Shown: positions 1 through 11,170, numbered from the stretch's first letter. The stretch: 64,000 bases of DNA from Atopsyche davidsoni (GCA_022113835.1 JAILWY010000007.1:2485001-2549000), one strand, 5' to 3'. Numbers and translations: made by a program. Notes: generated by a model not told the origin, from the letters alone.

Positions 1-551
1 ATACATATAATGTACAGTTGAATATTTTTTAAATTAATATATATTTGGTCAAATCTTCAAACACGTCTTTATAGGTGAACGCGTGGTCACCCTAGCATCG
101 TAGTCCCTTTTTTGTGCGCAGCGATCGAATTCGTAGCATGTAGTTTGGATTTGTGAAAGTCTGACGATTATGGTTTTATTTTCGTAGCAATTTGAGTTTT
201 ATTGTATACAGCTGGAGGTGTATCCGGGATTGCGCAATTCTCTATTGAATTTGACTATTCTGGCTTCGTTATAAGCAGATGGTGAGGGCACTTTATATGC
301 CAATTTACTTCATGCATTATTCTCAGCGCGTATTCAACCTAATAAATATATACACATGTATAAATTTAATAATTGAACGAATAAAAGAACAATTGAACAA
401 AATGATTATGTCAATAATAATATTTCTAATAATTTGAATGGATACGCATTTTTAATCCGTCAGTCAAAAGACTTAGATAGATTTTTTACAAATTTAACTC
501 GCAACTTTTTAAATCATAAATTTAAATAATTGGATCTCGGATATACTCGTA
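1..551. other. AT-rich non-coding DNA
   Basis: No credible reading frame. A moderately GC-richer patch lies at about 60-300, with no motif I recognise. The rest is A/T-rich and unremarkable. Confidence 0.6.
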
Positions 552-563
552 TATATTATTATA

Positions 564-759
564 ATATTTTTGAGTAAAATACTTGAGTGATTTTCCACAT
601 GTTAGTTTTTATTTGTGACCGGTTTCGCCAACCTTTCACGTTGGCATTATCACATTATCACAAATAAAAACGAAGATGTGGAAAATCACTCAAGTATTTT
701 ACTCAAAAATATTATAATGGAATTCCATCAAGTACTCTCTGTCAAAAATATTGAATTTC
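564..759 (-). mobile_element. Family 1 foldback element, copy 1
   Basis: A 196-bp element flanked by a 12-bp direct repeat (TATATTATTATA at 552-563 and 760-771), as expected for target-primed insertion. The two halves are inverted copies of about 50-75 bp: AATATTTTTGAGTAAAATAC on the left and its reverse complement on the right. The minus strand carries a hammerhead-like core (about 617-652). The plus-oriented arm starts with ACAAATAAAAACG at about 659, which is the sequence directly after the predicted ribozyme cleavage site of the minus-oriented arm. The outer end (GGAATTCCATCAAGTACTCT) recurs near 20280, 30870, 47255 and 54460. Element class is inferred; Penelope-like or retrozyme-like is the closest analogy. 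Confidence 0.75.
617..653 (-). ncRNA. Hammerhead-ribozyme-like motif (degenerate)
   Basis: Read on the minus strand: GTGATAA in the place of the CUGANGA box, stem II GCCAAC/GTTGGC (6 bp, loop GTGAAAG), GAAA, then CCGG, then TC before ACAAAT. Stem III is only CC/GG, so any folding would probably need a dimer. The first box departs from the consensus, so activity is doubtful. Confidence 0.45.
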
Positions 760-771
760 TATATTATTATA

Positions 772-1480
772 CTAACTCTATTCTGATTCATTTTTTTTTT
801 AAATTTAATGTATTTTGTTGTTACTGAAACTTATATAACTAAGATTTATTATTATCAGACAATGACGTTACAAAACTATGGAATACATAGATCCTATTTA
901 GCAGTTGAAAACTCTTCCGCTGTAGATTATACGTGGGAAAAAAATCAGCATTATTTCAAGCTTACATGTACGCGAAGCCTTAGCGGTTCAAAAAGGCTTT
1001 GACGCTGTACATGCGATTAACTCTGGCAATCAACTTTTCCGACCTGGCTTATCAAAAGGCAATACATTCTGTGTTCTGCAATTATACGCCTACAAAGGGG
1101 GTAGGTGCGCTGCGCCACAACATTTGCTCTATGCAACCCCATGGGCCCATTTACTTTGGGTTGTTACTCATTTTATATTTTGCATAATATAAACGAAACG
1201 TTTTAGTTTTTTTTTTTAAGACAATGCACTAAAAAAATATTATATTCTACGTTGAAATTGTATTTGAATATTTTTTACATTCAAGTGTATAGGTACTTCT
1301 AACAAAAACTAAATATACAAGAAATATAACGTTTCAAAATGATATTGTATGTATTAGGTATAAAAGCAGAAATTTGAATATTATTATCACTTTATATAAA
1401 AAAAAATTGTTCATACATTTAATAACCAAGTTGGTATTAAGAAAAGGAAATTATGACTCTTTTTAAAATGATACGTGGAG
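772..1480. other. Non-coding; GC-richer island at about 960-1165
   Basis: The island holds short open frames in two plus-strand frames (808-1002, 999-1187) with no recognisable protein and no clear splice context. It includes GTGCGCTGCGCCAC and CCCATGGGCCC, both near-palindromic. I regard it as a possible regulatory element rather than an exon. The remainder is A/T-rich. Confidence 0.35.
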
Positions 1481-1900
1481 GTTGAAAACAGAAAAGCGGA
1501 TGTCGTGATGAGAAAAACCATTCTTTCTCCAATGGTTGCACGATGTAAGTATGGATAAGTAAAATAATCAGATTGCATGGATACGCCGTGGATAAAAGAA
1601 ATCCTTGATTTTAATTAACGTTTTTACGGACAAAGTCACCCCAATTTCTTCAAAGAAGCCAAGAAATCATATTTGAAATCAATCGATAGCAATCTTTTGT
1701 AGGGGTAGGTACATATCTACGATGCATCTGATCTTATTGTAGGCAAGACAATTAGATTCTCGGACAATAAAGGGCGGGGAGGACACAATAGATATCCAAG
1801 ATGCCAGGGGGTGGTTTTGGGGCGGATTTCGAAGAAGGTAGTTGCGAGGAATGCTGGCAATATTTTCGAGTGAGTAATTCCGTTGAGCATTTTTTGAAAA
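1481..1900. promoter_or_regulatory. GC-richer island, candidate regulatory DNA
   Basis: Compositionally distinct from its A/T-rich flanks. Contains SOX-type ACAATAG and ACAATAA words, GATAAG/GGATAA words, and a G-rich core around 1770-1820 (AAAGGGCGGGGAGGACAC, then CAGGGGGTGG). No open frame of interest. A regulatory role is inferred only from composition and motif words. Confidence 0.25.
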
Positions 1901-2242
1901 GATAGACTTACTTTAATCTATCCAGAGTGCACGTGTATGAAGGATACATAGCAGAAGGCATTTTTAATATAAATATATTGCAGGTTTACGAATCGCGTAT
2001 TGAAATATCTTATAAATATTAAAATATTTGACGACGTGCTGTGATTTTTGTTATTTACTATATATACAATTATCTGCAGTCGAGTTTATGACATTTTGTA
2101 TTTCATTTTACTAAGGTGTTTTAAATGAATATAAAAAAATGCTTATATTTTTTTGCACAAATGCCTTTTTAGTTCCTGCGATAAAATATAGATTTTTTAA
2201 ACATTTTCAGTCAAGGTTTCAAATGGAAAATAAAATATTGCT
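1901..2242. other. AT-rich non-coding DNA
   Basis: Nothing recognised. Confidence 0.6.
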
Positions 2243-2539
2243 TCAGAAAATATCGTGTATTACATATCTGATTTGCAAAAAAACGTGATGGCAATCACGA
2301 CAAAAATTACAGAGCTTCTGAAGCGTAATGCATGATGAATATATACAACCGATTTTTGCCAATAGAAAAACCTTTTCACATTGAATAACATCTCGATCCA
2401 TGGCGATTTGTATCGGTATGGCCATGGGTCGAATGCCATCGGTTTCCTTCGACTGCAACCTCAATAAGGCGTATAATGCGCCGCTTTGTACGGAGGCCAG
2501 ATAGAATCTAAACGGCGAGTGCCCTTCCGTGGTCTCAGT
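2243..2539 (-). pseudogene. Exon-like open frame, weakly ankyrin-like
   Basis: The minus strand has an open frame of about 98 codons running from an in-frame stop upstream near 2540 to a stop at 2243. It has no convincing ATG near its beginning, so an exon or fragment is more likely than a whole gene. The N-terminal half reads EGHSPF..YLASVQSGALYALLRL, followed by DGIRP...IQIAMDRDVIQCEKVFLLAKIG; these match the spacing of two degenerate ankyrin repeats (G-SP, LA-QSG, ALLRL; then IA, VIQC-K-LL, G). The GC content of 2390-2540 is much higher than its flanks. A possible splice acceptor (CTGAG before ACCACGG) lies at the 5' side. The ankyrin reading is my inference from pattern; a chance frame or decayed gene is possible. 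Confidence 0.3.
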
Positions 2540-2691
2540 ATTATTTCAAGTACTCTACGAGCTTGTATTGTGTTATTGATTCTTGTCTTGCAAGTTTGTA
2601 GTTTTGTGTTTGTAATTAAATATTGACTTTTATAGTTTTCTTTGTTACTACCACAATAAATATCATATAGCTTACGCGAATGGCGATGCAA

Positions 2692-4564
2692 TAAACTTAT
2701 AAATAAATACTGATTCTTGAGCAGTTCCGCGATTCAGTGGTATTTTATACAACGATAATAAATACGAATAAAAATATGAAACAATAAATAAAGTACCTAC
2801 GGTTAATTCAACAGATAAAAAATATTATTTGAAGCATCTCACGTATACAATCTGTTTCAATAAAAAATATGCATAAATATTATCAATTATCTGATTATCT
2901 AGATTTAAGTGCTTGATTGAAACAAGGTCTAGAAAGTCTGAGACTTATATTAAAATGCTTAGTATAAATGAATATAATATAAAATATATTTGAAATAAAA
3001 ATTGAAAAAAATATATAATGAGTAATAAATAATTAAAAAGCATGTCTTTTTTAAGAACTTTCCTATGTATAAAAATAAATTTAAAGAAAATGTAAAAATT
3101 CACGATATACCGAAGCATTAATTATGAGAGACCTGCGTATAAATTATTAATTACCACAAAAAAGTATTTCACGAAACTAAATTAAGGTAATCAATATATT
3201 ATTAAATATTTTCGACTATTACGGTTATTTTTAAATGTTACGATCTATAAATATTTTTAATCCGACAGGTATAGACGTCCCTAAATTAATATTTTTAATC
3301 AAAGATTCAAATGTTTAGTACACGAACACTAATAGTTTTCAATTAATTCATTTATTAGTTAAACCATCAAATTAATAATAATTTTAAAACTTTAAGCTTT
3401 AATATCAGGCTGAGTATTTAATTAAACTTTGGTAATTTAAATTAAATACCTTGCTCTATGTAAAGTAATTAAATTGAATATTTTCAAACAAATTTAAAAG
3501 TGTTTTTTTTAATCTAGAATACCAAAATACTTAAATAAATAATTACCTTATTTTGCGGTTTAGCAAAATTAAGGATTATTTGTAGTTTATTTTATTACAA
3601 AGTAATGGCTACTGTATTTAGCTAACAGGTTTGAGTCTTATAAGAAGAGTTACTAAACATTAAAAAAAAAAAATTTAAAAGTAACGAGGTATTATTTGTT
3701 GCAAATAAATTGTATTCTTTATAAAATTAAGTTTAGGAGACTGAATCACGAATAAAAAAAAATCCATTACGCCATATAAATCATTAGTATTTGTTACTGT
3801 AAAACTAATGATTTCTTATTATATAGAGTCTTTTCTGACAAAAAAAGGTCTCACGGTCTTAGTTATAAAAATACTAACAAAAATAAAAACTTATACCCGT
3901 GATAATATTGATGCTTAATCAAAATATTTATAACACTGTTTAATTAAATATTTTATTAAATCACCATCTCAGACACATAAATTTAAATATTTAATGAAGT
4001 AAATAAATATTTAGCATTGTTAATAAAGCAGTAATTTCTTTAGTAAAACAAGAACTAAAAGCATTCAGTCTATTATTATAATTTATAATAGCAGTGTCGA
4101 CCTATCAAGCTGAAAGTACCGAAGGCTTTAGTAAAGTCAGTCATTAATACAGAAAGGTTATAAATAGATAATTTGGTGCTGTACTAACAAAATCAATCTT
4201 GATGAAGAAAAAGGTTAAATGTGTAAATTTTTTTAAAGGGATGTTTCCGTTTAAGCGACGATGTTCGAAAGAAATAATACTAATATTATGAAAAACATCA
4301 GGTATATAAAAGTATTGAATTAATTTTATGAAGTGCTTGGAGACCCACCCAGAAGGCTGTAGTGGAATTTGTTGATAAGGCAATAAAGAAGAGAAAAGAG
4401 GCAAGGAAAGTCCGACAGCGGTCAACATAAGATGACTATCAGTATCATTTAGATGACATGGCTAAAGAAAAAAAAACCGTCAGAAAATAATGGATTTTTT
4501 GTTATCTTCAGGTTTTTAATAGCTACTTTCTGTGGTATAGTTTTATTTATGGGATTCCTGCTGA
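2692..4564. other. AT-rich desert
   Basis: About 1.9 kb of strongly A/T-rich DNA with many ATTAAATA-type words. A minus-strand frame at 4144-4428 (94 codons) has no recognisable content. A weak resemblance to the family 1 hairpin segment near 4110-4145 is too diverged to call. Confidence 0.6.
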
Positions 4565-4768
4565 AAAATTAAACATTCTTGGTATGTTGAAACGATCGAG
4601 TTTAGATGTCCCCTGCTCACGGACAAGGTCGCGATACAGAGCCTAGTGACCCACATCGCAGACCTTTACGAGGTGGATAGTTCAGTTCATTTCGGAAATG
4701 GCAGGCTGACATTTGAGTTGATTGTAACAACCCTTTGTGAGGAACTGGTGACTGTAGTGGAACAGTGA
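4565..4768 (+). pseudogene. Open, codon-like fragment of unknown origin
   Basis: A stop-free plus-strand frame of 67 codons lies in a GC-richer patch (about 4600-4820) inside A/T-rich DNA. The translated stretch includes LLTDKVAIQSLVTHIADLYE and GNGRLTFELIVTTLCEELV, which has the balanced composition and amphipathic look of a real helical protein. There is no suitable ATG in the frame. I do not recognise the family. It may be an exon, a decayed transposon protein, or chance. Confidence 0.25.
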
Positions 4769-5924
4769 CTGGCAAGAGCAGTGACAGGAGGGATGTGCGC
4801 CGTTATATTGAGGAAGGTCTGGCGACTAAACACTGACTCATCAAAGAGTTTTTTTTTTTATAGCATACTGAAAATGTCAGAATAATGTCCTCGTTTGATT
4901 TATTGCTTTTTTTACATTTAAAATATTAAACGTGTCTAAATTATAAACATACTCAATAAGCGAATAAAATTCCTAAAAATAAAAATAGTTTATTATTTTT
5001 AACCATTTCAGGTTATAAATGTTCATATTCGAATAGAGTAAATTTACACAAGTCTTGATAATTATGTATATAATATTCAAAATATATTTTACACGGTCTT
5101 CATTTCTATAATTTAAAAAAAGGGCTACAACATAAAAAAATATTAAAAAGAAAATAATTTCATCTTGCAGTAAAGAGAAAATTAACTGTTATTTTTTTCT
5201 AAATATAACACAAAAATATAATTGCAAATGTTTCTCAGTAATAATTTTAAAAATAAATTATACGCAAGACCAAACAAAAAATTAAGTTTAAATAATTTTA
5301 AGTACAAAATATTGTATGCGTGCACTAAATATAACTAAAATGTGCAATCATTTAAAGACAGACGATAATAATGTGGATTTAAAGTGTTTTGGAGCTTTTC
5401 AAGTATTGAAAGGTGAATCTACTTCAATAGAGTGATATCTTTATTTCATTTGTGACATCGATCAGGAAAAATATAACTAAAAGGCAGAGGAAAATAAATC
5501 ATCAATAGCGTTAAAGGTTAAAGAATTTCTTTGTAAATATATAAAAAAATATTGACACATATATGTTAAAAAAAACACTCAGAGAATTGTATCTTTTGAT
5601 ACGGAGCAAATATAGAATATCAGGGAGATGTATTTTTGCTGATATTTCCTGAAGATTGTGGATCCAATCAAAGGACGCATGTTGTACAGGAGAAATAACA
5701 AGAGGCCGAAAAATACACCCTGTCGCATAAATGTCAATACATCGTAAGCAATATAACTTTAGAATTGTTGATGGAAGAATAGAGCGGATTTGATAAATAA
5801 ATATATGTTGCAAGATTGCGAAAGACTTTTCACTGAGTGATTTATTCAATTTATACATATTTAATTTTTGTAGCGACTTTTGAAAATCACTAAGTATTTA
5901 ATTAAAAATATGTAATAATATTCT
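4769..5924. other. AT-rich non-coding DNA
   Basis: Includes the tail of the GC-richer patch to about 4840, then A/T-rich DNA. The 115-codon minus frame at 5511-5858 has no recognisable motif and is rich in I, L, F and Y as expected from A/T-rich sequence. Confidence 0.55.
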
Positions 5925-6455
5925 GTTGTTGATAGAAGTGCAGTAAAAGCTATACGAAAGTCTGTCTGATATTTTTATGTAGATGAAAGTGCGGTGAAAG
6001 CTATTTTAAAGTCTGTCTTATATTTTTTGTTGATATGTGAAAGTCTGTCTGATATTTTTATGTAGATAAAAGTGCGGTGAAATCTATGTGAAAGTCTGTC
6101 TTATATTTTTTGTTGATATGTGAAAGTCTGTTTGATATTTTTATGTAGATAAAAGTGCGGTGAAATCTATGTGAAAGTCTGTCTTATATTTTTTGTTGAT
6201 ATGTGAAAGTCTGTTTGATATTTTTATGTAGATAAAAGTGCGGTGAAATCTATGTGAAAGTCTATCTGATATTTTTTGTTGATATGTAAAAGTCTGTCTG
6301 ATATTTTTATGTAGATGAAAGTGTGATGAAAGCTATGTGAAAGTCTATCTGATATTTTTTGTTGATATGTAAAAGTCTGTCTGATATTTTTATGTAGATG
6401 AAAGTGTGATGAAAGCTATGTGAAAGTCTATCTGATATTTTATTGTTTATGTGGT
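5925..6455. repeat. 83-bp tandem repeat array, about six units
   Basis: The marker ATGTAGAT occurs at 5977, 6060, 6143, 6226, 6309 and 6392, exactly 83 bp apart each time. Each unit has two related subunits of about 51 and 32 bp, both beginning GATATTTTT and ending GTGAAAGTCTGT. So this is a two-level minisatellite. Middle units are nearly identical; the first and last are more diverged. Constant length with no indels suggests recent amplification. Confidence 0.95.
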
Positions 6456-6849
6456 TGTAATTAAAACTTAGTAATATAAATAAATGCTTAGATAGTCGAT
6501 TATAAAAAAAATTGCAATCAAGTATTTTTATATACATTTTTATTTATCAAAGATGTAAATTCCTATATGTTTAAATTAACATTATAATAACATCATAACT
6601 TTGTAACATATAACACATCCCTCATGGGCGTAATTCTACTTTTTTCCATCGAGTCTTCATATATTTGACCATATATATTTTTTCAAATCAAAAATATTCA
6701 TATATATGTAGTTCAATTATTACGCTTCTGGTGCCTCTCCTCGAAGGAGGTTATAATTACGTATAGATAAAATTAAAAAAAAAAAAAAACTTTTTATTTG
6801 AATTATTTTGATGCGCATTTGACATCCACGAGTAACACGTAAACGGCAT
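6456..6849. other. AT-rich non-coding DNA
   Basis: Includes an A-run near 6776-6789 and a small GC-richer segment at 6720-6750. Nothing else recognised. Confidence 0.6.
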
Positions 6850-7240
6850 TTTTTTGGTTTTTATTTTAGCTGTGCTTGCGGCGGTCTGGCGTGCCTGTAA
6901 CTCGTGACTCGTGACTCGCGTTACAGTCCCGGGGCTGTGCCGTGACGCGGCGTGACGTGACGCGGCGTGACGTGACGCGGCGTGGCGTGACGCGGCGTGA
7001 CGTGACGCGGCGTGGCGTGACGCGGCGTGACGTGTCGCGCGGCGTGTCTTGACACGAGCCGGGATCGAAGACCGCCCCGGGGCTCTCCGTGTCGCCGGAT
7101 GTCGCGGAATGTGTCAGTCAGTGAACGGGCCCCGGCTCCTGTAATCCGGTTACCTCCTGCAGGGATGCTGCCCCCCGATTCCCCTGATAATCTTATTAAT
7201 ATTTCACGTCGATTTTTTTTTGGCACGCATTAAGCAAAAA
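6850..7240. promoter_or_regulatory. CpG-rich island around the GC minisatellite
   Basis: Very GC- and CpG-rich for this window. Holds the 15-bp minisatellite (6941-7040) and a flanking segment to about 7180 with TGACACGAGCCGGG and CCCCGGGGCTC. CRE-type TGACGTGA words recur. Open frames on both strands (6921-7226 minus, 7027-7233 plus) follow from the repeat and are not genes. Confidence 0.35.
6941..7040. repeat. 15-bp GC-rich minisatellite
   Basis: About 6.7 copies of CGTGACGTGACGCGG. Units at 6981 and 7011 have GGCG in place of GACG, giving a partly alternating 30-bp pattern. The last unit is diverged. A related but non-tandem series is at 24196-24236. Confidence 0.9.
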
Positions 7241-8569
7241 AAAATTCGTGAGATTTGCGCAATTTGGAGCAATATATTTTATACGATTTTTTTATATCAT
7301 GTTTTGGTAGCCCTTGCTATTAGATGATTTGATTTTTTTTGTATGATCCCAGAATCTAACCTAACCCTATAAACCAAATCATCTGATAATCGATTCACAC
7401 TAGAAACAATCAGAAAAACTCTTGAATTAAACATTTTACATCAAAGTCTTAGCGCGATAAATGTGGATTTATTTAATATTTAACAGTAATTATTAGTGCA
7501 AGCGTGAGCCTAATAACATAAATTTGGGATTTGCTGGTTTGTGTAGAAATCGAACTTGAAAACTCTTGACTATGAATCAACAGTTATACAACTGAGTCAA
7601 TAAACCAACAAACGTATATTAAACTTAAATACACCTAATAGCTATAAATACTACTTTGAATAGCTAAATAACGGCATTAAGTTGCAAAAGCATATCTGAT
7701 ATAGAAGTGGATTTAAAATGTTATTACTTGTTTTTGAAACATTAAAATTATTAAAATAGTAAAATAGTAAAATATCGTATTTTATAAATTAAAGGGCATC
7801 AATACATATTGCCGGAAAAAATATTATTTTTGGACAAAATATATATACTTATATATATATTAATATATTTATATACTAAATGTCAAAGGTAAACGAAAAA
7901 CCAGAGACAGAAACGTCCCCGGAAATGTTCAACACGTAACATTCAAAATTTGCGAATAACGGTAATACGAAAATAAGGGGACGATGTAAATTCGATAGGC
8001 TCCGAAATTTCATACTTCCTTTTGGATTTCACAAGAATCACCGAGCTTTGAAAAATCTATTTATTGGCTTACAGAGTTACAAAGTCATCTTTACACGTTT
8101 TCTTCTGAGAAATGAATTGTTTTTGAAATATGATTACTTTAATATTGTATTGATAATTATCGTTCAAAACAACAGTCACAGCACTCACATCGATATACCA
8201 TGAAAAATATATAAAATGTAACATAGATTTTTAAAATATTATTATTAAATATTAAATAAATCATATATGTTTATTATGAAGTGTTTTTCAATAAATGCAA
8301 GTAAAACTGAAGCTTTTTTGTCGTTTGATGTGTATATGAAAAAATAATATATGTATAAAGGAACTCAAAAGTTTAATATATTTACCACTGCAAGTATAAA
8401 TACTGTTACATGAAAAATTTATTGTCAATGTAATTAAATATAAAATACCAAATTGGGTTCTTTTAGATAGATTCTACGGTATAATCAAACCAATGTTTAC
8501 AAAAAAAGCTTTTTTAATATTAAAATAGAAAATTCTTAACGACCAATAAGGTGAAGACTTGAAACACAA
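7241..8569. other. AT-rich non-coding DNA
   Basis: Nothing recognised beyond simple A/T-rich sequence; a slightly GC-richer segment is at about 7890-8040. Confidence 0.6.
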
Positions 8570-8830
8570 GTCTTGCGAGGGTGCACGTTCTCAGACAGTA
8601 ATAAAACACACCAGAACAATATTTAAGGTTGATACTCGATGTGTTAATCAATAATTCACATAATTATTCTGTCTGTGAGAGCTTTGCAACCGCGATTCGG
8701 TAAATTCCACACCTGGCATGTAAATTCACTGCAGACTGCGTAATCTGGGCTCACCTGCTCATTACCAACATATCAGCGACTTAGAGCTATTGACGGGCAA
8801 CAATACCTAAGAGGTATTACAAAAGTACCA
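8570..8830. promoter_or_regulatory. GC-richer island, candidate regulatory DNA
   Basis: Includes E-box-like CACCTG and CACCTGG, and a short inverted pair around TCAGACAGTAATAA and TTATTCTGTCTGTGA. No open frame of interest. Role inferred only. Confidence 0.25.
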
Positions 8831-9646
8831 AATAGGGTTGGTGGGATTATTTGAATCGACCCGTACTTTGAAGGTGAATAGTGGAATTTGTTGAGAATCA
8901 AAGTGTTTAAGGCATTATAATACTACGAGTTGTTCCATTCAATACTTAAAATTACATTAAAACGACCAAACATATATTTGATTGTAAGCTATAATGACAC
9001 ATAAGCCTTGTAAAAGTGTTATTGAGTCACTTTTTTAATTCGAGTAACCGCAAGCAGTAAATTAGTAAATAAGTTATAAAATGTGGATAGAAGTATAAAA
9101 GTTGTTTACAGTAAAACTATTGAGAAACAGTAATTGAATTTTTAAGTAATTTATGCTTTGAATATTGTACCTGGAATACCATCCTCAACTCAAACAGGTA
9201 TTAAAAATGAAAACGAATATATTTGAACTTAAATTCTGTGTGCGGTTCCATCTCAATGAATTCTTCACAGCCGCAAAAACGACCATCTCGTAGGAAATAT
9301 TTTATTCAAGAAATTCCCCGTGAAAATCCTTGGCAGAATATGATGCCCTCGTCTGGAAGGTACCGGCGAGAAGCCTCCGAAGCGAGGCGCTGATCGTCTT
9401 CATGAAAGATGCAGTCAGAATGTGAGTCGTCTAGACTCGCTGTCAAGTTTGTTTATTATTTATTTATAAACGTCTTTCTTCCAAAAAACAATAAACGAAA
9501 AAAAAAATTCCAACAACATGTAGTATACTATATGAATAGTTGAATCGCATGGAGTGTACAACTGTTTAATGATGATAAATGCTTTAAAATTTTTAAGCCA
9601 TTTGGTGATTATATATTTTTTTCTGATAAACCATTATGTGTATATG
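8831..9646. other. Mostly AT-rich; small GC-richer patch at 9230-9450
   Basis: The patch (around GAAGCCTCCGAAGCGAGGCG) has short open runs but no convincing protein. The 9361-9392 segment forms a small imperfect hairpin (CGCCTC versus GAGGCG type pairing). Confidence 0.4.
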
Positions 9647-9657
9647 AATCATAATGA

Positions 9658-9838
9658 TATGATTAGGCACATTAGTTCATATATAGAAGATGATTTAAAG
9701 AAACTCTCAGAAAAATATCATCGTGATTTGTGTGGGATATGTATGAACTAATGTGCCTAATCATATAAGTAATAATATAATAAACCCGTAATGGGTAATA
9801 AATACGCATCTGATTGACCAATCCATAAATAGATATAC
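9658..9838 (+). mobile_element. Family 2 tRNA-SINE-like element, 5'-inverted copy
   Basis: Flanked by a perfect 11-bp direct repeat AATCATAATGA (9647-9657 and 9839-9849). Contains a short inverted left arm (TATGATTAGGCACATTAGTTCA) and the matching right arm, then the family tail with ATAAACCCGTAATGGGT and ATTGACCAATCCATAAATAG. The tRNA part is lost in this copy. The duplication and 5' inversion are typical of target-primed reverse transcription with twin priming or snap-back. Confidence 0.8.
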
Positions 9839-9849
9839 AATCATAATGA

Positions 9850-10640
9850 GTTAATTCACATTAAAACATTGATAGTTTGCTAGGTTGGAATAATTGCACT
9901 AGTTTTTAATATCATAACTATTAATAGTATTATTCAAGCAGTTGCTATGTGTATACATAAATTATTGAAAGCTTACGGCTGTTTTCAAAATCACGCCAGT
10001 TTCATAATAAAAATTTTGAAAATATAAACACGATGAATCAAAACAAATATTTTAGCCTTGGGAGTTACACAACGCCTGCTCAGAGGGCCTGCAGTCAAGA
10101 GCCTCCTTTAATTTAATAACATCCCCTAACGCTACAGATAACACATCATCCCGAATCAAATTTTGATTAGCTCAAATTAATTCACCCCCCATGTCGAGAT
10201 ACCACCCGATCGATCTTAATATTCCAAACCGCGTTAGCCCAAAATTGAGTTTGTCTAGCTTCGAGCCCACATTGTATATATATGCGCGAGGCCTAATCAG
10301 AATTTAAACCATTGTTCGATGTCAAATAGCATTTGGTTCCGCGGTCGTATGTTGTGTTAATAATGATGGTTACTCCACCGGAGTTAATATTCATTATTCC
10401 TGCGATTCTCGAGAGCCTACGCACTCCATAATGAGTCATCAGTGTCTCAGTCCATTGCCCAAATTTGGGAATATATTTAAAACGTGTATAATATATATTT
10501 AACTGAATTTTTAAAATCATGTTTATACTGGTATTGAACAATATAACAACTAGGAAAATACCATACGATGAATTATTAGGAATTAATATCTTCTTCATCA
10601 AGTGTCTTTCCTTCAAGTGAGGTTGGCGACCATTTCCTTG
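9850..10640. promoter_or_regulatory. GC-richer islands, candidate regulatory DNA
   Basis: Islands at about 10060-10280 and 10300-10460. The first has homeodomain-like words (TTTGATTAGCTCAAATTAAT). A minus frame of 107 codons at 10293-10616 is open but reads as A/T-rich hydrophobic sequence plus an unrecognised C-terminal half. Not called as a gene. Confidence 0.25.
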
Positions 10641-10898
10641 AGCATATACTCATGCTGAGCCAGTGTTTGTGGATTTCTAAGAGGAAAATAGTGTAGTGGG
10701 TTCCAAATAACCAAAATAAATAGTTCGTTATAGATAATATCTTCTATAGCGGTTAAACACGCTTGCAACCGATTTGCACTCAACAAATAGCGTCTATTTA
10801 TTTTGTATCTTTTTATGTTTTAGTCTAAGTAAATAATTCAAAATAGTTGTGCTATTAATTCATATATTATATCAAAATATTGGTTATATTAATACAAT

Positions 10899-11170
10899 GT
10901 CTATTTTTTGGATTGAACGTCAATCAAGTGCGTATTTATTTCACATTACGGGTTTATAATATTATTACTAATATGATTAGACACATTAGTTCACACATAG
11001 AAGATGATTTTAAAGAAATTCTCAGAAAAATATCATCGTAATTTGTGTGGGATTTGAACCCACATCCCCAGGCTTACATGGCCGGTGTACTGACTATTGT
11101 ACTAACGAGCCACATCCATTAATCGAGAATTTTTAACAATCATATTCTACATATGAACCAATGTGCCTAG
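10899..11170 (-). mobile_element. Family 2 tRNA-SINE-like element, full-length copy
   Basis: Minus-oriented. Order on the minus strand: left arm TAGGCACATTGGTTCATATG, spacer, tRNA-like segment (11038-11113), right arm ending in AATGTGTCTAATCATATTAG, and tail with AAACCCGTAATG. The arms are inverted copies of each other. A second, plus-oriented copy begins about 160 bp downstream, giving a head-to-head pair. Confidence 0.8.
11038..11113 (-). pseudogene. tRNA-like segment of family 2
   Basis: The minus strand has a D-arm like CTCGTTAGTACAATAGTCAG, an anticodon-arm-like CCGGCCATGTAAGCCTG with loop CATGTAA (apparent anticodon TGT), and a T-arm GTGGG/TTCAAAT/CCCAC containing a B-box. The acceptor stem is poorly paired. 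It is a SINE-type head, probably not a working tRNA gene. The D-arm recalls Asp/Gly/Glu tRNAs more than Thr. Confidence 0.6.

Noticed and set aside
4110..4145. Another family 1 hairpin segment
   Set aside because: Similarity to the ribozyme segment is too weak to separate from chance.
5511..5858. 115-codon minus frame
   Set aside because: Residue use is that of A/T-rich DNA (I, F, Y, L, K); no domain seen.
5925..6455. CRISPR-like array
   Set aside because: The repeats are contiguous with no unique spacers, and the genome is eukaryotic.
6921..7226. 101-codon minus frame rich in RHVTPRHATP repeats
   Set aside because: It is the translation of the 15-bp GC minisatellite; repeats give open frames on both strands without coding.
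10293..10616. 107-codon minus frame
   Set aside because: A/T-driven hydrophobic start, no recognisable domain, and no support from composition across its whole length.
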